Below the pieces are notes generated by a model. It was given only the letters and a program-made list of their open reading frames with translations, was not told where the DNA came from and searched no databases. The translations under genes were made by a program, and so were the position numbers. From Halovenus sp. (GTDB lineage Archaea > Halobacteriota > Halobacteria > Halobacteriales > Haloarculaceae), in the NCBI GenBank assembly GCA_003551265.1, contig PUMG01000016.1, positions 1 to 22,431 on the forward strand: a stretch of DNA of 22,431 bases, in the 5' to 3' direction. Shown in pieces: positions 6,343 through 13,489 of the stretch. Numbering within the stretch: the stretch's first letter is position 1; each line of letters opens with the position of its first letter.

Positions 6343-6753
6343 TCAGGGCCAGTCGTCGTGGGTGTTCTCCTCGACGTCAGGGGTCGCCTCTTCGAGTGCA
6401 AGTTTCCATCCGGCGGCGTTCGCGGCGTCCTCGAGGTCGAGGTACTCCCAGTCCGTCTCGTCTGCGAGTTGTTCGTCTGCCGGTGTCGTCCCGACGAAGA
6501 CGTGACGTTCGGTGTCGAACTGCTCTTTGATGTTGAGCAGACTCTCCTTGCGGGTGCGTGGCCCGGAGAAGAAGTCCTGACGGATGCGGTGTTTCCGCGT
6601 GAAGTTCGTTACGACGTACGTCGGTTTCTCCGAGATGACGCCGACGTAGGTCGTCCACTGGCGAGCGTCGGTGAACACGGAATCAGGGCTTCGCAACGCC
6701 TTCAGCGCCTCCAGTTCGAACGCGAGAGTCATGTCGCTGGTACCGCCATCCAT
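6343..6753 (-). CDS. DUF7124-like haloarchaeal protein
   Basis: This is 136 residues from ATG 6753. The open frame runs to 6873, but that extension crosses into the 3' end of the oxidoreductase gene and MDGGTSDMTLAFELEALKAL is the family-like start. Recognisable blocks are ARQWTTYVGVISEKPTYVV, TRKHRIRQDFFSGPRT, and DTERHVFVGTTPADEQLA. The alternating strands and helices suggest an alpha/beta fold with no membrane helix. From memory it corresponds to DUF7124, which is haloarchaeal and uncharacterised. A run of six T on this strand (6785-6780) lies about 27 bp upstream and may be its TATA-like element. It is translationally close to the DUF5815-like gene. Confidence 0.72.
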   Translation of the reverse strand: MDGGTSDMTLAFELEALKALRSPDSVFTDARQWTTYVGVISEKPTYVVTNFTRKHRIRQDFFSGPRTRKESLLNIKEQFDTERHVFVGTTPADEQLADETDWEYLDLEDAANAAGWKLALEEATPDVEENTHDDWP

Positions 6754-6779
6754 AGCTACCGAGAGTCGGGCACGTACGG

Positions 6780-6803
6780 AAAAAAGGGCGTCGGTCCGAC
6801 CCG
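6780..6803 (-). terminator. T-tract and weak stem after the oxidoreductase gene
   Basis: Reading the minus strand after the oxidoreductase stop, a GC-rich stretch that can fold imperfectly (GGGTCG and CGACGCCC) is followed by TTTTTT at 6785-6780. Archaea can terminate at T-runs without a strong stem. The same T-run is centred about 27-30 bp before ATG 6753, so it may serve as a promoter element instead, or as both. Confidence 0.35.
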
Positions 6804-6829
6804 CTCGTTGGCTGGAGAACAGCAGCCAG

Positions 6830-8074
6830 TCAGTTCGGCTGCGCGACCGCTTCGAGCTTGTCGACGTCGACACGCTTTTCGAGCAACAGGTCTTTCCTGT
6901 CCGCTACGTCCCACTGCTCGCGGATGAGGCGTTTGTACGTCGACTGTGGCGAGAGGTCACCGATGAGAACGCCCCCGATGAGCTTGCCGTCTTTGAACGC
7001 GAGCCGTCGCCACTCGTTCTCTGAGTACTTCCGTTCGGCTTCGTCGTCACCGAGTGTCGGATGACCGAACGAAAGAAACGGGAAGTCGAAGTGCGTAATC
7101 GAGTACGACGACACCCAGCGGAACTCCTCGACTGGTTCGCCGGCGGCCATGTTCTTGCCTGCGACCGAACCCTGTTCTTTGGCCGATCCCCACGCTCCGT
7201 TCTGTGCACGCTCGTCGAGGATGACGTCGTGGAACTGGGTGATGTCACCTGCCGCATAGACATCCTCGACGTTGGTCCGCATGTACTCGTCAGTGACGAC
7301 GCCGTTGTCACACTCGATGCCCGAATCGTGGAGCCACTCGGTGTTGAAGTTCAGCCCGATTGCGACGCCAGCCCACTCGCCCTCGTAGTGCTCTCCATCC
7401 GGCGTGACTGCACCCGTGACGTGACCCTCGTCGTCGACTTTGAACCGGTCGACACCCGCCTCGAACACCGGGGTTACACCGTTTTCTTCGAGCGCCTCGT
7501 GGATGATGCTCGCACCTTCAAGCGAAAGTGCGTAGCGCCACCAGCGATTCCCGCGCATGATGTAGTGCGCATCGATGCCCTGTGCTCCACAGATTGCAGC
7601 GAGGTCGATACCGAGGAGGCCTGCACCGACGACGATGCCTTTTTCGGCCTCTTCGGCGTGTTCGCGGATACGCCGGGCGTCCTGGAACGTCCAGAAGTGA
7701 TGCAGACCGTCTGCGTCCGAGTTCTCGACCGGTAACTGGGCGGGCGTCCCGCCTGTCGCGATGAGGAGTTTGTCGTATTCGTAGACTTCTCCTTCGTGCG
7801 TCTCGATTTCGTGCGCCTCGGGGTCGACGCCCACAACGTGGGTGTTCAGGTGCAACTCGATGTCACGTTCTTCGTACCACTCGGGCTCGTGAATCGATAT
7901 CGGCGCTTCGGGCAGCTTTCCCTTGGCGAACTCTTTTATCAGAATGCGGTTGTACAGCGCTTCCCCTTCGTCAGTGAGAACCGTGATTTCGGCCTCCGGG
8001 TCTTCCTCCCTGATGGTTTCGGCGGCCGAACTCCCGGCAATCCCGTCGCCGACGATGACGTGCGACGTGCTCAT
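6830..8074 (-). CDS. FAD-dependent pyridine nucleotide-disulphide-type oxidoreductase
   Basis: This is a 414-residue flavoprotein. The FAD dinucleotide-binding motif is GDGIAG (9-14), preceded by a beta strand at the extreme N-terminus, which supports the ATG at 8074. ATGG is at 107-110. A second Rossmann motif, GAGLLGIDLA (150-159), fits NAD(P)H binding. The second FAD motif VYAAGDITQF is around 273-281. There is no CxxxxC redox-active disulphide, so it is not a typical thioredoxin or lipoamide reductase. It resembles rubredoxin/ferredoxin reductases and the N-terminal module of NirB-type proteins. The electron acceptor is unknown. It appears monocistronic, with its own promoter at about 8101. 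Confidence 0.87.
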   Translation of the reverse strand: MSTSHVIVGDGIAGSSAAETIREEDPEAEITVLTDEGEALYNRILIKEFAKGKLPEAPISIHEPEWYEERDIELHLNTHVVGVDPEAHEIETHEGEVYEYDKLLIATGGTPAQLPVENSDADGLHHFWTFQDARRIREHAEEAEKGIVVGAGLLGIDLAAICGAQGIDAHYIMRGNRWWRYALSLEGASIIHEALEENGVTPVFEAGVDRFKVDDEGHVTGAVTPDGEHYEGEWAGVAIGLNFNTEWLHDSGIECDNGVVTDEYMRTNVEDVYAAGDITQFHDVILDERAQNGAWGSAKEQGSVAGKNMAAGEPVEEFRWVSSYSITHFDFPFLSFGHPTLGDDEAERKYSENEWRRLAFKDGKLIGGVLIGDLSPQSTYKRLIREQWDVADRKDLLLEKRVDVDKLEAVAQPN

Positions 8075-8097
8075 ATACTCGGCCGTAACAGACGGGG

Positions 8098-8104
8098 CTT
8101 AATG
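8098..8104 (-). promoter_or_regulatory. TATA-like box of the FAD oxidoreductase gene
   Basis: CATTAAG on the minus strand is centred about 27 bp upstream of the ATG at 8074, the spacing expected for a leaderless haloarchaeal mRNA. A second A/T-rich run (CAATATAG, near 8110-8117) could be an alternative with a short leader. Confidence 0.4.
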
Positions 8105-8182
8105 TGGATTGCTATATTGTTCGTACCAGGTTCGGGATACATCACGATTGTGTGAATCACTTCCCCTGATTTTCGTCCGGCA

Positions 8183-8260
8183 GTATCGGGATTCTCGGAC
8201 CGGGACAGCGATTCTCGCCACGACGTGCAGCGAGAACTCGATGATGACGTGGGATACTCC
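8183..8260. promoter_or_regulatory. Palindromic intergenic element, copy B
   Basis: Bases 8210-8260 match 366-416 at 42 of 51 positions without gaps. The core inverted repeat here is TTCTCGC (8212-8218) and GCGAGAA (8230-8236), and the inner bases are less well paired than in copy A. The constant tail ATGATGACGT is at 8241-8250. It lies in the 189-bp gap (8075-8263) upstream of the minus-strand oxidoreductase gene, with its core about 150 bp before that start codon and only about 27 bp past the end of the small membrane-protein gene. Nothing else is recognised in this gap except the TATA-like box. Confidence 0.7.
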
Positions 8261-8263
8261 CAC

Positions 8264-8479
8264 TCAGTACGAAGAACTCGCCTCGTACCGGCTGGCAGCG
8301 ATGAGAAACGAAGTGATGGCAGTCACGAACGCGACGGACCCGATCGCAAAGACGCCAATCTGGAACAGCTCACCACTCAGTCGGTTCGCCGCCACGGTGA
8401 GAAAGACAGTCGTCACGAACGCAATGAGCACCAGTGAGCGGGCGAATCGACCGACATCGAGACCTGTACTACTGGACAT
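8264..8479 (-). CDS. Small two-helix membrane protein, unknown
   Basis: This is 71 residues from ATG 8479. The frame is open to 8632, but that extension is antisense-like, polar and overlaps the upstream gene completely. After MSSSTGLDVGRFAR come two hydrophobic segments: about 15-30 (LVLIAFVTTVFLTVAA) and about 37-62 (LFQIGVFAIGSVAFV and on). The end is polar (SRYEASSSY). The start overlaps the 3' end of the 86-residue gene by 11 bp, so the two are coupled. I do not recognise a family. It could be a subunit partnered with the upstream product. Confidence 0.68.
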   Translation of the reverse strand: MSSSTGLDVGRFARSLVLIAFVTTVFLTVAANRLSGELFQIGVFAIGSVAFVTAITSFLIAASRYEASSSY

Positions 8480-8729
8480 ACTGTCGAACCTCGTCGAGAA
8501 CGCCGTCGTAGTCTTCACCCGCTGCTGCACTTCCGACCGAGTGAATCGATTGACACACCCACATCCCCGCAGTGAAGTTGACGAAGGCGACGAACGAAAT
8601 CGTCCCGAGCTGTCCCTCGACGAACAGCCCACTCAGGACTGCGCCCGTGAACGTAACCGCCATTATCGTATGTGTCAGCAGCGACCGCGTGCCGAACGCT
8701 GCCAGCCCTTTCGACAATCTAGTGACCAT
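8469..8729 (-). CDS. Small two-helix membrane protein, unknown
   Basis: This is 86 residues from ATG 8729. A TATA-like GGTTTATCC lies about 27 bp upstream, so 8729 is preferred over the longer frame to 8816, which would run into the flavoprotein gene. A basic N-terminus (MVTRLSKGLAAFGTRS) is followed by hydrophobic helices at about 23-38 (TIMAVTFTGAVLSGLFV) and 43-60 (TISFVAFVNFTAGMWVC), then an acidic helical tail (AAGEDYDGVLDEVRQYVQ). Family not recognised. With the overlapping 71-residue gene it forms a two-gene unit between two flavoprotein genes. Confidence 0.68.
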   Translation of the reverse strand: MVTRLSKGLAAFGTRSLLTHTIMAVTFTGAVLSGLFVEGQLGTISFVAFVNFTAGMWVCQSIHSVGSAAAGEDYDGVLDEVRQYVQ

Positions 8730-8751
8730 ACAGTTACTACGGCTGGAAAGA

Positions 8752-8760
8752 GGATAAACC
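8752..8760 (-). promoter_or_regulatory. TATA box of the small membrane-protein pair
   Basis: GGTTTATCC on the minus strand is centred about 27 bp before ATG 8729. It gives this gene pair its own leaderless promoter, although the flavoprotein gene ends only 44 bp upstream on the same strand. Confidence 0.5.
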
Positions 8761-8773
8761 GCGGCCAGACCTG

Positions 8774-10150
8774 TTAGGGTGGAGTCTTCGAACGCGCTGC
8801 AATGCGGTCTGCACACTCGAATCCGGCGACGATGCCGCCGTCGAGCGAGCGCTCGGGATACTGTGCGTTGCTCGCCATTCCCGCGTAGTACACACCGTCG
8901 GCGACTGCCTCGCTCAGGTCGTAGGGGACGACCATGTCGAGATAGCCACGCTCGTATATGGGTGCTGTCCGGGGATTTCGCGCGGTCCGTATCCAGTTGA
9001 CGCTATCGCGCTCGAACGCAGGAAACAGCTCTTCGATACCGCCGAGCCATAGCGATTCGAGTTCCTCGTCGCCCATGTTCCACAGTTCGTCGTCGCGCTC
9101 TTGGACGTAGCTTGCGGCGTACACCAGATGTTCGCCACCGTAGCGCTCGGGCGGGACGAAGTTCGTGTGCTCGATGAGGACGCCGAACGGTGCGTCGTCG
9201 GCGATGTTGAGCCAGTAGGTGTCGAGCAACGATTCCGAGAGACTCAGGACGGAACAGACGGTTCCCTGGAATTCGATGTCACAGGTGTACCCAGTGAGTG
9301 TCTCCAGCACGTTCGGCATGGTGGCCACGACGACGCCGTCCACGTCGTGACGGACAGTCGCCCCGTCACGGGTGGCCGTGACGAGCTGCGTGACTGAGGA
9401 CGTGCTGTCCTCGACTGCCGACTGGTTGTTATCGCCTGAGAGTGTGCGGTCCTCGGTGACAATATTGGTAACGCGTGTCCCTGTATGGATGTTCTCGGGA
9501 CCAACCGCATCGACGAGCGCATCGAGCAGGCGACCGAATCCGCCGTCGAGGTAGCCGAGAATCTCACCCCGAAGGATGTTGCGCTCGCCACGAAACTGTA
9601 CCCGTCCGAGCAGCCACGCGGCGCTTACGTCCTCCCAGCGGTTCCCGAATTTCGCCTCCAGGAGCGGGAGAAAGAAGTTCTCGAAGACGCCACGAGTCGT
9701 GTGGTCGAGCAGAAACTCCTCGATTGGAACGTCCTCGAAGTCGGTGAAGTCGTCGTACGTCTCTCGGGAGGGGACTCCGCCTCGAATGTCGATACCGAGG
9801 ACGAGCATGCCGAGACGGAACTTGTCGTAGACGCTCAGATAGGGGTACGCGAGAATCTGCCACGGCGTGTCCATCGGGTGGACGATGCCGTCGACGTAGT
9901 AGGCGTTCTTGCCGATACGCCACTCCACATCCTCGCCCAGACCCAGGTCGGCAGCCAACTCGACGATAGTCTCCTCGGATTTCGAGAGGTGGTGATAGAA
10001 CTGTTCGATCGGGTCACCACTGGTCTCGTAGACGGCAGCGAGTCCGCCAACCTGTTCGGACGCTTCGAAGACACGAACCTCGTGACCGTGTTCTTGCAGT
10101 CGATAGGCGGCGGCGAGTCCGGCGATGCCAGCGCCGACGATTCCAATCAT
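8774..10150 (-). CDS. NAD(P)/FAD-dependent oxidoreductase (protoporphyrinogen oxidase/amine oxidase-like)
   Basis: This 458-residue protein begins MIGIVGAGIAGLAAAYRL, an FAD-binding GxGxxG at 6-11, followed by the acidic ribose-binding residue in VRVFEAS and the GGLAA motif. This is the start typical of the amine oxidase/HemY/phytoene desaturase superfamily. The C-terminal FAD motif is DGVYYAGMASN, then SLDGGIVAGFECADRI. No membrane helix or signal peptide is seen. Substrate cannot be read from sequence; relatives act on porphyrins, carotenoids, or sugar nucleotides. Residues of about 243-260 are a polar insert that looks variable. The ATG at 10150 is six bases after the mrp stop codon, so the two are one operon. 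Confidence 0.85.
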   Translation of the reverse strand: MIGIVGAGIAGLAAAYRLQEHGHEVRVFEASEQVGGLAAVYETSGDPIEQFYHHLSKSEETIVELAADLGLGEDVEWRIGKNAYYVDGIVHPMDTPWQILAYPYLSVYDKFRLGMLVLGIDIRGGVPSRETYDDFTDFEDVPIEEFLLDHTTRGVFENFFLPLLEAKFGNRWEDVSAAWLLGRVQFRGERNILRGEILGYLDGGFGRLLDALVDAVGPENIHTGTRVTNIVTEDRTLSGDNNQSAVEDSTSSVTQLVTATRDGATVRHDVDGVVVATMPNVLETLTGYTCDIEFQGTVCSVLSLSESLLDTYWLNIADDAPFGVLIEHTNFVPPERYGGEHLVYAASYVQERDDELWNMGDEELESLWLGGIEELFPAFERDSVNWIRTARNPRTAPIYERGYLDMVVPYDLSEAVADGVYYAGMASNAQYPERSLDGGIVAGFECADRIAARSKTPP

Positions 10151-10156
10151 CGCGTC

Positions 10157-11218
10157 TCACTGGGCGACCCGTTCACTCTCTCGTCGCCGGTGAACGACGC
10201 CTTGCATATCTGCGGCGGCTTCGACGAACCTCCGCAGTGCGTCTGCAGTCTCGCCATCGTCGAGGATGGCCGGACGCTCGCTTTCACGGATAGCCGGGTC
10301 GAGTGGAATCGTGCCGAGATGAGGCATTCCTGTCTCTTCGGCGAAGGACTCGCCGCCGCCGGAGTCGAAGATGTCGTGACTGCTCCCACAGTCTGGGCAG
10401 ACGAACGTCGACATGTTCTCGACGATGCCGAGCACCGGCGTCTCGTGCTCGCCGAACATCCGCATTCCTCGTCTGGCGTCGTCGAGTGCAACATCCTGGG
10501 GGGTAGTGACGATAACTGCACCCGACACCGGGATGCTCTGGAGCATCGTGAGCTGTGTGTCACCCGTTCCCGGCGGAAGGTCGATAATCATGTAGTCGAG
10601 GTCACCACCCCGTCCCCATTCGACATCCTCCCACAGCTGCGTGAGAACTTTGTGTACCATCGGGCCGCGCCAGATTGCCGGGGCGCTCTCGTCGAGCAAG
10701 AACTCCATGCTCATGAGTTCCACGCCATGAGCCTCGGGCGGAATCATCGTACTCGCTTCAGTGACCATCGGTTGCTTGTCGGTTCCGACCATCTGGGGAA
10801 CGTTGGGACCGTAGATGTCTGCGTCGAACAGTCCAACACGAGCACCGAGGTTGGCAAGCCCGACCGCGAGGTTTGAGGCGATGGTACTCTTTCCAACGCC
10901 GCCTTTGCCCGAGGCGACTGCGATGACGTTCTTGACGTTCGGAAGCACCGTCTCTTCGGGGTCGACACCCCGGTCAACGCGGGCACTGAGACGCACGTCG
11001 TAAGAGAGGTCTTCAAGTGCGTGTCGGACCTCTCCAGCAATCGCGGTCTCAGTTGGTGAGTACGGTGCGCCCAGTCCGAGTGTGACGTGTACTGTCTCGG
11101 TTTCGTCGTCGACTGTCACGTCTCCGAGGAGACCGAGAGAAACCAGGTCAGCGCCGAGATGGGGGTCCTCGATAGTTTCGAGTCGCTCTCGAATCGTGTC
11201 GGCGTCGGGTGCTGTCAT
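10157..11218 (-). CDS. apbC: Mrp/NBP35 family ATP-binding iron-sulphur carrier
   Basis: This is a 353-residue P-loop ATPase of the Mrp/ApbC family, which carries and delivers Fe-S clusters in the cytosol. An N-terminal MIP18/DUF59 domain (about 5-85) is followed by the deviant Walker A GKGGVGKS (104-111), FDADIYGPNVP (131-141), DLPPGTGD (213-220) and the cluster-binding pair C274/C277 in FVCPDCG. The MIP18 domain has LGLGAPYSPTE where many homologues have a conserved cysteine, so that Cys is absent. The start at 11218 fits the family length. It is upstream of, and six bases from, the flavoprotein gene. A CTTTTC about 27 bp upstream may be its TATA element. Confidence 0.92.
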   Translation of the reverse strand: MTAPDADTIRERLETIEDPHLGADLVSLGLLGDVTVDDETETVHVTLGLGAPYSPTETAIAGEVRHALEDLSYDVRLSARVDRGVDPEETVLPNVKNVIAVASGKGGVGKSTIASNLAVGLANLGARVGLFDADIYGPNVPQMVGTDKQPMVTEASTMIPPEAHGVELMSMEFLLDESAPAIWRGPMVHKVLTQLWEDVEWGRGGDLDYMIIDLPPGTGDTQLTMLQSIPVSGAVIVTTPQDVALDDARRGMRMFGEHETPVLGIVENMSTFVCPDCGSSHDIFDSGGGESFAEETGMPHLGTIPLDPAIRESERPAILDDGETADALRRFVEAAADMQGVVHRRRESERVAQ

Positions 11219-11240
11219 ACCCTCACATCTGCACCGTCAA

Positions 11241-11249
11241 CCGAAAAGG
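11241..11249 (-). promoter_or_regulatory. Possible TATA element of the mrp operon
   Basis: CCTTTTCGG on the minus strand is centred about 27 bp before ATG 11218. It is a weak match, supported mainly by its spacing. The rest of the 102-bp gap (11219-11320) shows no other signal. Confidence 0.3.
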
Positions 11250-11320
11250 ATTTCCTATCGATACGGAGGCGAGTGTTACGCCATTCTGCACTCTCGATGT
11301 CCGTGAGGTTGGTGAGGTTC

Positions 11321-13420
11321 TCACTCGGTGAATGTTACACCAATAAAGTCAAAGCGCGCACCGCCGTCTTCGCTTTCGGTCACCGTTACCTCCCAGCCGT
11401 GAGCTTCAGCCACTCGCCCGACGATTGCCAGTCCGAGTCCAGTCCCACCCTTCTCGCTGCTATACCCGAACTCGAGCACTTCCTCACGCAGGTCTGGAGG
11501 AATTCCGACGCCGTCGTCGGCGACGTAGAACCCGTCTTTGCCTTCGAGTATCCCCACAGTTACGGTGAGCGAATCACCGCTATGTTCGACGGCGTCCTCG
11601 TGAGCGCTCGAACGAGGGCTCGTTGAAGCGTGTTCGACGGCGTCCTCACAACTGTTGGAGTGAGGGTTCGTCGAACCATGTTCGACGGCATTTCGAAACA
11701 GGTTCTCGAGCAGTTGCTGGAGGCGACTTCTGTCTGCCAGAAGGACGCCTTTCGCTGATGTTGAGAGCACCGCCTCTCCCGTCTCGACGTTCCGCCAGCC
11801 GTGTTCGACCACAGTCTCCAGTCTAACGGCTTCGAGTTCTGTAATCTCTTTCCCCATCCGCGCGAGCGTGAGCAACTCGTCTATCAGCGTCTCCATCCGT
11901 TCGAGTGACCGGGCGACCGGCTCGAGGTGTTCGGTCTCTGTCTCTTCCATCGCCAGGTTCAGTCGCAGAGTTGCGACGTTCAGCGGATTACGGAGGTCGT
12001 GTGAGATGATGCTTGCGAACTGGTCGAGACGTTCATTCTCTCGCTGGAGTCGTTCGTGCTGGTCACGGAGTTTTTCTTCTTGCTCCAGTCGAACCAACGA
12101 TTCGCGGACGTGTCCTGCGAGAATCTCGACGAGTTCGAGGTCCTGTTCGTCGAACGCATCTGGCTCGTAGGCAGCCGCCTGAAACACCCCATACTCCTCG
12201 ATAGGGACTGTAATCGTCGACCGATACTTCCCGACAGGGTCCGCCTCTGGATGTTCGTGGCTGTCTCCGATCAGATACGAGTTGCCTGTCTCGTACGCTC
12301 TGCCCGCAAGTCCTCCATCCTCGACAGGTGCTTCTTCGTACTCGGTCAGTTCTGAAGACGTCGCCTCAACCGTGAGATACCCGTCCGTTACACTGTCGAC
12401 GATACACAGGTCGAGGTCGAGAATATTCTCGGCTGCGTCGACCATCAGTTCGTACACGTCCCGTTGGTTCTCACAGCTCGCAAGTTCGACGCCGACGTCG
12501 TGGAGCTTTGCAATCTGTTCTCGCTGGCGCTGCAAGCGTGCTTCGGTGACTCGGCGATCCGTTATATCGGCGGTCACGACCTGTGCTGCAGGCTCACCCT
12601 CGAACGTCACAGGGATGATTGCACCCTGTCCCATGTGGGTGTTCCCGTCACAGTCGATAAACTCGTACTCGACGACCTCGACTGGTTCGCCGTCGAACAG
12701 CACGCTGGCGAGTCGTTTGCGGGAGGTCGATGTTTCAGTGTCGGGAATGAAGCGCTCGATGGAGGTCTCGACGATGTCTTCGGTGCTGTTTGCTCCGAGT
12801 GCGTCGACTCCACTGTCGTTAACGTAGCGTATCTCATACTCGCGGTCGACGACGAGTATCGGAATTGGTGCGGCGTTGATAAGCGCCTGATAGCCGTCTG
12901 TCCAGACGTTCGAGTGGCGATGACTCTCACCCCGTCCGTGAGGACACGGGGTTCCTTCGAGCGTTCGAAGAACATTTCGAAGTCGGTTCGCCAGCAGTTC
13001 CGGATAGTCCTCAGCGACGGCTCTCGAGATATAATCGGTCGCACCAGCGGCGATTGCATTGGCAGCCGCTTTCGGGTCAGTGTCGTCGAGAAGGATGACC
13101 ACTGGCAGGCCAGGAAACCGTTTGCGGACGCGTGAGAGGAGATCTATAGTCCCCACGTCTGAGTCTATGCCCTCCACGTCTGAGAGGCGAGACGAACAGA
13201 GAACACAGCCAACAGTCTCGCTATCGAGCGTATCGAGTGCTGTCTGTGCATCGGCCGCCCACAGAACATCGAGGTCGGTGAACGTTCTGTGTGTCGGTCC
13301 GGTGGCTACCTCCGTGGAGTCGGTCACCTCTGAGGGGTCGTCGACCACCTCCGTGGAGTCGACGAACTCCACGAGCACCGGGTCGTCGTCCACGTACAGC
13401 ACGTCTCTCTCGTCAATCAC
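11321..13420 (-). CDS. PAS-GAF sensor histidine kinase with degenerate receiver domain
   Basis: This is 699 residues from a GTG at 13420, with GTTTTTG about 27 bp upstream. Residues 7-150 have receiver-like structure: acidic VDDDP (10-14), then a GATDY motif at 126-130. The phosphoacceptor position reads CVLCSSRLS (72-80) instead of an aspartate, and the conserved lysine is R133. PAS is at about 175-292, GAF at about 300-445, then a coiled-coil linker. The kinase core has the H box ISHDLRNP with H474, an N box LLENLFRNAVEHG with N577, a G1 box DDGVGI and an FGYSSEKGGTGLGL segment. A 16-residue tandem repeat interrupts the chain just after the N box (about 578-613). No membrane helix is seen, so it is a soluble sensor. 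No response regulator gene is adjacent. Confidence 0.92.
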   Translation of the reverse strand: MIDERDVLYVDDDPVLVEFVDSTEVVDDPSEVTDSTEVATGPTHRTFTDLDVLWAADAQTALDTLDSETVGCVLCSSRLSDVEGIDSDVGTIDLLSRVRKRFPGLPVVILLDDTDPKAAANAIAAGATDYISRAVAEDYPELLANRLRNVLRTLEGTPCPHGRGESHRHSNVWTDGYQALINAAPIPILVVDREYEIRYVNDSGVDALGANSTEDIVETSIERFIPDTETSTSRKRLASVLFDGEPVEVVEYEFIDCDGNTHMGQGAIIPVTFEGEPAAQVVTADITDRRVTEARLQRQREQIAKLHDVGVELASCENQRDVYELMVDAAENILDLDLCIVDSVTDGYLTVEATSSELTEYEEAPVEDGGLAGRAYETGNSYLIGDSHEHPEADPVGKYRSTITVPIEEYGVFQAAAYEPDAFDEQDLELVEILAGHVRESLVRLEQEEKLRDQHERLQRENERLDQFASIISHDLRNPLNVATLRLNLAMEETETEHLEPVARSLERMETLIDELLTLARMGKEITELEAVRLETVVEHGWRNVETGEAVLSTSAKGVLLADRSRLQQLLENLFRNAVEHGSTNPHSNSCEDAVEHASTSPRSSAHEDAVEHSGDSLTVTVGILEGKDGFYVADDGVGIPPDLREEVLEFGYSSEKGGTGLGLAIVGRVAEAHGWEVTVTESEDGGARFDFIGVTFTE
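11583..11695. repeat. 48-bp tandem repeat inside the histidine kinase gene
   Basis: Two full 48-bp units (11583-11630 and 11631-11678) and the start of a third (11679-11695) all begin TGTTCGACGGC. They encode, in the protein's direction, AVEH followed by a Ser/Pro/Asn-rich stretch ending in ED, 16 residues per unit. The unit length keeps the frame. Confidence 0.85.
13309..13361. repeat. Short direct repeat in the N-terminal part of the kinase gene
   Basis: CCTCCGTGGAGTCG occurs at 13309-13322 and 13348-13361, 39 bp (13 codons) apart, encoding a repeated DSTEV block. It lengthens the loop after the first receiver strand and helix, so the domain is longer than usual there. Confidence 0.65.
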
Positions 13421-13445
13421 TAGAGACCTGTTCAGGTCCCTCTCT

Positions 13446-13452
13446 CAAAAAC
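13446..13452 (-). promoter_or_regulatory. Possible TATA element of the kinase gene
   Basis: GTTTTTG on the minus strand is centred about 28 bp before the GTG at 13420, consistent with a leaderless transcript and with that choice of start. Confidence 0.35.
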
Positions 13453-13489
13453 TCATCGAGTAACCACGATACGACGACAGTTTCGTTGT

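Noticed and set aside
8109..8777. A plus-strand frame starting in copy B of the palindromic element and running through the small membrane-protein genes
   Set aside because: It is antisense to two hydrophobic proteins with a good promoter; its product is polar and unstructured. The part overlapping copy B is noted in the findings as a possible short peptide only.
9485..10876. A long plus-strand open frame (463 codons) opposite the flavoprotein and mrp genes
   Set aside because: It is antisense to two clearly recognisable families, has no recognisable domain, and GC-rich haloarchaeal genes often leave an open frame on the opposite strand.
11583..11695. CRISPR array or non-coding satellite
   Set aside because: The 48-bp units are contiguous with no spacers, keep the reading frame, and lie inside a kinase gene.
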